From contig CAYTSW010000001.1 in NCBI GenBank assembly GCA_964440605.1, forward strand, positions 28,119-92,118: a stretch of 64,000 nucleotides of DNA. The letters run 5' to 3'. This DNA is from CAYTSW01 sp964440605 (lineage in GTDB: Bacteria; Planctomycetota; Phycisphaerae; Phycisphaerales; UBA1924). Numbering within the stretch: position 1 is the stretch's first letter; the number at the start of each line of letters is the position of its first letter. The translations under genes were made by a program, and so were the position numbers. Shown in pieces: positions 60,308 through 64,000 of the stretch. The notes under the pieces were generated by a model. That model saw nothing but the letters and a program-made list of their open reading frames with translations. It searched no databases and was not told the origin of the DNA.

Positions 60308-61747
60308 TCAGATCACGACCTCCGCCCCAACCTCTGCTTCCAACACTTCCGCCGTCCCTTCGTCGCGCAGGCGATCCGCCAGCAACGCCCGGGCCTCCTG
60401 CTCGCCGTGGTTGAGCACGATGAGGCCCGGCGCGCGTCGGCCCTGGGTGGCCCAGCGCATCAGCGCGTTGCGGTCGGCGTGGCCGCTGAAGCCCTCGATG
60501 CGGTCGATGGTCGCCTGCACGTCGATCGGGTGCCCGTTGACGACGAATCGTGCCGGCTCCGCCGCGAGCGTGGCCGAGGGCGTGCCTTCCACCTGGTGAC
60601 CGGCGAAGACGACGCGTGCGTCGGGGCGGCCCAGCCAGCTCTCGATGTGGTGCATGATCGGCCCGCCCATCAGGAACCCGTTGCCTCCGATGACCACAGC
60701 GCCGCCGCTCATGCGGCAGACTCGCTTGGAGTCGCCGCGGCTCATGAGGTAGTGCAGTTCGTCGAAGTGGAAGGGCGCCTCGCCGCGCGCGAGGACGTCC
60801 TGCGCTTCGCGGCCCAGGCGATCGCCGTGCCGCGCGTAGATTTCGCACGCGAACGCCGCCATCGGCGCATCGAGGTACACGTTCAGCCCGCCCAGCCGGC
60901 CCGCGCGGCTGAGCTGCGCCAGCCTGAACAGGATCTGCTGCGCCCGCCCGATCGAGAACGTGGGCACCATCACGCGCTGGTCGCGACGGCCCGCTTGATC
61001 CAACATCGCCGCGAGGTCTTCCAGCGCATCGACTTCGCGTGGGTGGTCCCGATCGCCGTACGTCGACTCCATCAGCACCACGTCGGCGTGGTCGGGTGGC
61101 TCTGGGCCGTCCAGTGGCGGCGCCATCGACTGGCCCAGGTCACCCGAGCACACCACGACGACGCGATCGCGACCAGCCGTCCCGATGGTCACCTCCGCCG
61201 ACGCCGAGCCGATGATGTGCCCGGCGTCGAGGAAGCGCAACTCGACGCCGTCGGCGAGGTCGCGCTTGCGAAAGTAGGGTGCCACACGCACACGCTCCAT
61301 CGTCTCGGACACCTCGCGCTCGGTGTAGAGCTGCGGCGGCGGGGGGCCCAACTCGCCCAACACCTCCGAGACGCTCACGCCGCGCTCCACCGCCTCGGCC
61401 TCGGCGTGCTCCTTGCGCGTCCACCACTCGTGCAGCCGAAGCCGCTGCACCCGCGCGCTGCTCTTGAGCACGCGCTTGAGCAGGTCGGCGGTGGGAGGGG
61501 TGACGTAGATGGGCCCATCGAAGCCGGCCCGCACCAGCATCGGCAGCCGACCGCAATGGTCGATGTGCGCATGCGTGAGCACGACGGCGTCCAGCCAGCG
61601 CGGCTCGATGTCGGGCAGTTGCGCGTTCCGCGCCTCGGCCCCGGGCGAACCCTGGATGATCCCGAAATCCACCAGCACCCGCCCGTGCGCCGACTCGATG
61701 AGCGTGCACGACCCCGTCACCTCACCCGCAGCCCCGAACACTCGCAT
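60308..61747 (-). CDS. MBL fold beta-CASP ribonuclease (CPSF-like)
   Basis: 479 residues. Metallo-beta-lactamase domain: MRVFGAAGEVTGSCTLIE, VVLTHAHIDHCGRLPML (HxHxDH near residue 61), AGHIIGSASAEV and CSGDLGQ. Beta-CASP insert: ESTYGDRDHP and VPTFSIGRAQQILF. Late motifs include GHQVEGTP and IEGFSGHADRNALMRW, then a C-terminal VLNHGEQEARALLADRL. Such bacterial enzymes process or degrade RNA. The first ATG at 61765 adds six residues; 61747 begins the conserved strand. Confidence 0.9.
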   Translation of the reverse strand: MRVFGAAGEVTGSCTLIESAHGRVLVDFGIIQGSPGAEARNAQLPDIEPRWLDAVVLTHAHIDHCGRLPMLVRAGFDGPIYVTPPTADLLKRVLKSSARVQRLRLHEWWTRKEHAEAEAVERGVSVSEVLGELGPPPPQLYTEREVSETMERVRVAPYFRKRDLADGVELRFLDAGHIIGSASAEVTIGTAGRDRVVVVCSGDLGQSMAPPLDGPEPPDHADVVLMESTYGDRDHPREVDALEDLAAMLDQAGRRDQRVMVPTFSIGRAQQILFRLAQLSRAGRLGGLNVYLDAPMAAFACEIYARHGDRLGREAQDVLARGEAPFHFDELHYLMSRGDSKRVCRMSGGAVVIGGNGFLMGGPIMHHIESWLGRPDARVVFAGHQVEGTPSATLAAEPARFVVNGHPIDVQATIDRIEGFSGHADRNALMRWATQGRRAPGLIVLNHGEQEARALLADRLRDEGTAEVLEAEVGAEVVI

Positions 61748-61839
61748 ACAAGGACGACCAGACACAGACCATCAGCCTAGGACCGATGGCTTTGGTAGGA
61801 CGGCTTCCAGCCCGTCTTCGGGCGAAGCTCGACCGAGGC

Positions 61840-63105
61840 TCACCAGGCTTGCGCCTGGTGCTCCTTATCCGGAACTTCGTCGCTCTCCCCCCTCAGTGCG
61901 TCCTCCCCATACCACTCCTCCAACACGGCGCGCCACTCCTCCGTCGTCTTCACGCGCACGAACCGCCCCTTCACCTCCATCGGTCTCGGGTGATGGGCGG
62001 CAAACTTGATGCCGAACTTCCGCATGAGCATGCCGGCGCTCCGCTCGCCGTTGACCGCGACCGACAGCTCGAAGTGATCCTCCAGCACCGCGCGCTGCTC
62101 GGCGATGGTCGGCGCCGTCGGCTCCTCGCCCGCCATCATCTGCCGCGCCCGGCGGAAGAGCCAGGGGTTTCCGATACAGCCCCGCGCCACGCTCGCCGCC
62201 GAGACGCCTGTGTAGGCGAGCATGCGGAAGACTTCCTGCGCCGACCACACGTCGCCCGAACCGAAGATCACGCGGTCGGGCCGCGCGCGCACGAGGTCGC
62301 GCAGAAAGGTCCATCGGCTTGGCCCGACGTACTTCTGCTCGACGGTCCGCCCATGCACCGTCGCCCAGGCGTACCCGAGTTCGTACAGCCCGTCGAAGAT
62401 GCGCATGAAGTTGGCCTCGGCCTCGGGCGAGTCGTCGCTGCCGCGACGGAGCTTCACGGTGCAAGGAGTTTCCGTCGGCACGGCCTCGCGCACGGCCTTG
62501 AGGATCGTCAGCGCTCCATCTGGGTCGCGCAGCCAGTGCCCGCCCCGCGCCTTGGTCTTGATCTTCTTCACTGGGCACGCCAGATTCACGTCGATCGCGG
62601 CGAACGTGTGCTGCGAGGCTTCGATCTGCTCGACGGATTCGGGCGTCGCCGCCAGCCCGCGCTCGCCGAGCATGCGATACGCCTTCGCGGGGCGTTTGGC
62701 CTGCTCGACCATCTTCACGGCCGCGGCCGCCATCTCGTCCGGGTCCGAGCCCATGAGCTGTCCCGCCAGCGGCTGGTCCTCGTCGCCCCCGGGCACGTTG
62801 TCGTGCAACTCGCCCAGATCGGCCTTGGCAAAGCCTCGTCCGCCGGCGAGGACGGTGCGGTCAAGCAGCGCTTCGGTGACGCAGTAGGGGCAGCCGTGCC
62901 GACGCGCTATGAGGCGCATCGCGGCGTCGGAGTAGCCCGCGAGCCCGGCCTGGAAGAAGGGCGCATCGAAGCCGGGTGTGACGTGCGCGAGGCGCGGGTC
63001 GACCTCGTACGACGCCGCGAACGCCCGCACATCGAGGGACTCCGCGCCCGGCGCGATGGCCGGCGCGGGAGCCGTGGCGTTCCTGCTATGCTGCTCGCAC
63101 GACAT
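61840..63105 (-). CDS. dus: tRNA-dihydrouridine synthase (Dus family)
   Basis: 421 residues. FMN enzyme reducing uridine in tRNA D-loops. Motifs: FFQAGLAGYSDAAMRLIARRHG, NLACPVKKIKTKARGG with the catalytic Cys near residue 174, VHGRTVEQKY, GSGDVWSAQEV and VARGCIGNPWLF. The reading frame starts at ATG 63105, sharing CATG with the divergent lipoprotein gene; GTG 63030, nearer the conserved part, is an alternative. The C-terminal residues HQAQAW and the stop are encoded exactly by a REP palindrome, so the tail was probably altered by REP insertion. Confidence 0.9.
   Translation of the reverse strand: MSCEQHSRNATAPAPAIAPGAESLDVRAFAASYEVDPRLAHVTPGFDAPFFQAGLAGYSDAAMRLIARRHGCPYCVTEALLDRTVLAGGRGFAKADLGELHDNVPGGDEDQPLAGQLMGSDPDEMAAAAVKMVEQAKRPAKAYRMLGERGLAATPESVEQIEASQHTFAAIDVNLACPVKKIKTKARGGHWLRDPDGALTILKAVREAVPTETPCTVKLRRGSDDSPEAEANFMRIFDGLYELGYAWATVHGRTVEQKYVGPSRWTFLRDLVRARPDRVIFGSGDVWSAQEVFRMLAYTGVSAASVARGCIGNPWLFRRARQMMAGEEPTAPTIAEQRAVLEDHFELSVAVNGERSAGMLMRKFGIKFAAHHPRPMEVKGRFVRVKTTEEWRAVLEEWYGEDALRGESDEVPDKEHQAQAW
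61841..61860 (-). repeat. REP palindrome overlapping the dus 3' end
   Basis: CACCAGGC / GCCTGGTG with a TTGC loop; its central 16 bp are identical to the REP at 1941-1960 next to the transposase. Confidence 0.8.
63087..63092 (+). promoter_or_regulatory. -10 box TATGCT before the small lipoprotein gene
   Basis: TATGCT, 11-nt spacer, ATG 63104. It lies inside the annotated 5' end of dus, which supports a later dus start or overlapping transcription units. Confidence 0.4.
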
Positions 63106-63562
63106 GTTTGAATCCGTTCTCCACTCACCGACGTTCGTGCCAACACTACGCCGCGCAAGCCTTGTCGCGCTGCTCGGCGCTCTCGCGACGACCGTAGCTT
63201 GCCAGTCCGACGCGAAGCCCGAGTGGGCGCGGCCCTACCCGCCCGGTCAGGCGGTGGAAACGCTGAACGTCCAGGTCACACGGGACGAGACGCGTCTCAC
63301 CCTCACCAACACTTCGGCGCGCGACTTCGGACCCGCCACCCTCTGGATCAACAAGTCCTTCGCCAAACCGATCGATGGCTTCGCCATCGGCCAGACGCTC
63401 AACCTCGACCTGGCCACCTTCACCAACCAGTTCGGCGATCGCTTCCGAGCCGGCGGGTTCTTCGCCACCGATCGCCCCCACGATGTCGTCCTCGCCGAGA
63501 TCGAAGAGGGTGACACCGGCGAGCGCTACGGCTTCATCGTCGTCCGCGGCGAAGCCGAGTAG
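63104..63562 (+). CDS. Probable small lipoprotein of unknown function
   Basis: 152 residues. An N-terminal basic and hydrophobic signal (PTLRRASLVALLGALATTVAC) ends in a Cys that could be lipid-modified, although the VAC lipobox is weak. The mature part is beta-rich: VETLNVQVTRDETRLTLTNTSARDFGPATLWINKSF, as in small Ig-like or DUF-type planctomycete lipoproteins. No family is recognised. It is divergent from dus, with which it shares the CATG at the start. Confidence 0.6.
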   Translation: MFESVLHSPTFVPTLRRASLVALLGALATTVACQSDAKPEWARPYPPGQAVETLNVQVTRDETRLTLTNTSARDFGPATLWINKSFAKPIDGFAIGQTLNLDLATFTNQFGDRFRAGGFFATDRPHDVVLAEIEEGDTGERYGFIVVRGEAE

Positions 63563-63642
63563 AGCGCTCCTGCCCACGCCCGAAAACCACGGTGCTCGAT
63601 GCCGCACGCTCGTTGCGACACGCCCGCTCCGCGCGTCAAAAC

Positions 63643-63698
63643 GAAAAAGGCCCACTGCACTGGGGGAAGTACAGTGGGCAGGAGGGAAGAAACACGTC
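63643..63698 (-). ncRNA. Candidate small RNA with its own promoter and terminator
   Basis: On the minus strand TATACT (63705-63710) is a strong -10 box. A transcript beginning near 63698 would be about 56 nt long: a CU-rich segment containing UUCUUCCCUCC, complementary to Shine-Dalgarno sequences, then a 12-bp hairpin (GCCCACTGTACT / AGTGCAGTGGGC, one mismatch; 63650-63679) followed by CTTTTTCG. Promoter, anti-SD segment and terminator in the right order suggest a regulatory RNA. It could instead be the terminator of a gene to the right. Confidence 0.4.
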
Positions 63699-63768
63699 AC
63701 GGGGAGTATACATCCACGCCAGCCCGCGAACAGTTCTTTGCGGGACGCGTCAGACCAAATTCCAGCCG

Positions 63769-63800
63769 GCCGGTCCCGGCCGCCGGCACCCGGGACCGGC
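63769..63800. repeat. Strong isolated hairpin
   Basis: Perfect 11-bp stem GCCGGTCCCGG / CCGGGACCGGC with a 10-nt loop in non-coding DNA between the lipoprotein gene and the contig end. No T-run on either side. It is not one of the two repeat families. Confidence 0.5.
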
Positions 63801-63864
63801 GTGACCATCTCTGCGGGAACCCGGCACCGTCGACCCACGGATCGGTACATACCCGAACAATGCC

Positions 63865-63951
63865 CTACGCTTCACGCCTAACCTTCTGCCGCGCATCGGC
63901 TTGCTTCCGGGCCTTCTTCCCGGCGCTGGTGTTGCTCGGCGTCCTGGTCAC
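63865..63951 (-). CDS. C-terminal fragment of a basic protein cut by the contig end
   Basis: 28 codons open from the adapter junction to a TAG at 63865-63867, ending TSAGKKARKQADARQKVRREA. The Lys/Arg/Ala-rich composition looks like the tail of a real basic protein, but the fragment is too short for a family call and could be chance. Confidence 0.3.
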   Translation of the reverse strand: MTRTPSNTSAGKKARKQADARQKVRREA

Positions 63952-63952
63952 C

Positions 63953-64000
63953 AGATCGGAAGAGCACACGTCTGAACTCCAGTCACGTGAAACGATCTCG
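63953..64000. other. Illumina TruSeq adapter and index (assembly artefact)
   Basis: From 63953 the sequence is AGATCGGAAGAGCACACGTC and continues as the standard TruSeq read-1 3' adapter to 63986, then index GTGAAACG (63987-63994, TruSeq index 19) and ATCTCG. This is read-through into the adapter, so native sequence ends at 63952. Confidence 0.97.

Noticed and set aside
58277..61780. 1167-codon plus-strand open frame across panD, the RdgC-like and beta-CASP genes
   Set aside because: It spans three well-supported minus-strand genes and the repeats between them; composition is that of an antisense frame.
63563..63952. tRNA, tmRNA or RNase P RNA in the final gap
   Set aside because: No T-loop GTTCGAnTC or other conserved core was found; only two hairpins, a promoter box and a short open frame.

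Overview
The window is about 64 kb of high-GC bacterial DNA at one end of an assembled contig. The most likely source is a planctomycete of the class Phycisphaerae. This is inferred from gene content: two secreted proteins with PEP-CTERM-type tails, three secreted proteases ending in Cys-flanked dockerin-like double EF-hand tails, a tricorn-type protease, many secreted HEAT/TPR proteins, and a planctomycete-style rpoZ/coaC pair. No rRNA, tRNA, CRISPR or prophage was seen. The last 48 bases (63953-64000) are not biological: they match an Illumina TruSeq adapter with an index.

Layout. 1-5.5 kb: the truncated end of a MATE transporter, a DinB protein, a small REP/RAYT (Y1 transposase) element with a remnant second copy, lpdA, a secreted protein and a GNAT acetyltransferase. 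5.5-7.6 kb: a 594-bp non-coding region with DnaA-box-like sites (candidate oriC) followed by dnaA. 7.7-20.5 kb: a secreted HEAT-like protein, a DegT-type aminotransferase, small planctomycete proteins, rpoZ-coaC, a membrane protein overlapping the 3' end of mfd, a ComEA-like protein, a GH10-like protein that seems to lack both catalytic glutamates, and purC. 20.6-35.5 kb: two PEP-CTERM proteins around a tricorn-like protease, a kinase-like protein with degenerate catalytic motifs, HEAT and TPR proteins, trpB and a lipoprotein alpha-amylase.

35.5-43.5 kb holds a compact minus-strand operon: a VKOR-DsbA fusion, MBL exonuclease, ATP-dependent DNA ligase, Lhr-type helicase and PdeM phosphoesterase. 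The last four are the known ligase-associated DNA damage response set, and successive genes overlap or are separated by at most 5 bp. 43.8-51.3 kb is a secreted protease island: two paralogous zinc metalloproteases and one lysyl-endopeptidase-like serine protease, all with fibronectin-III-like repeats and the same dockerin-like tail. 51.4-58.2 kb is a translationally coupled run of a PyrD-like flavoprotein, an AddB-like nuclease and an AddA-like helicase-nuclease. The end holds panD, an RdgC-like protein, a beta-CASP MBL nuclease, a Dus tRNA dihydrouridine synthase, a small lipoprotein and a candidate small RNA.

Two genome-wide features recur. First, two families of short palindromes are scattered between genes: an 11-bp-stem element (CACTGACCTCG arm, seven copies) and a REP core (GGCGCAAGCC type, six copies) related to the ends of the RAYT element; one REP copy encodes the last residues of Dus. 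Second, a TANNNT box lies 5-11 nt before the start codon of many genes that lack a Shine-Dalgarno sequence, which suggests widespread leaderless transcription.
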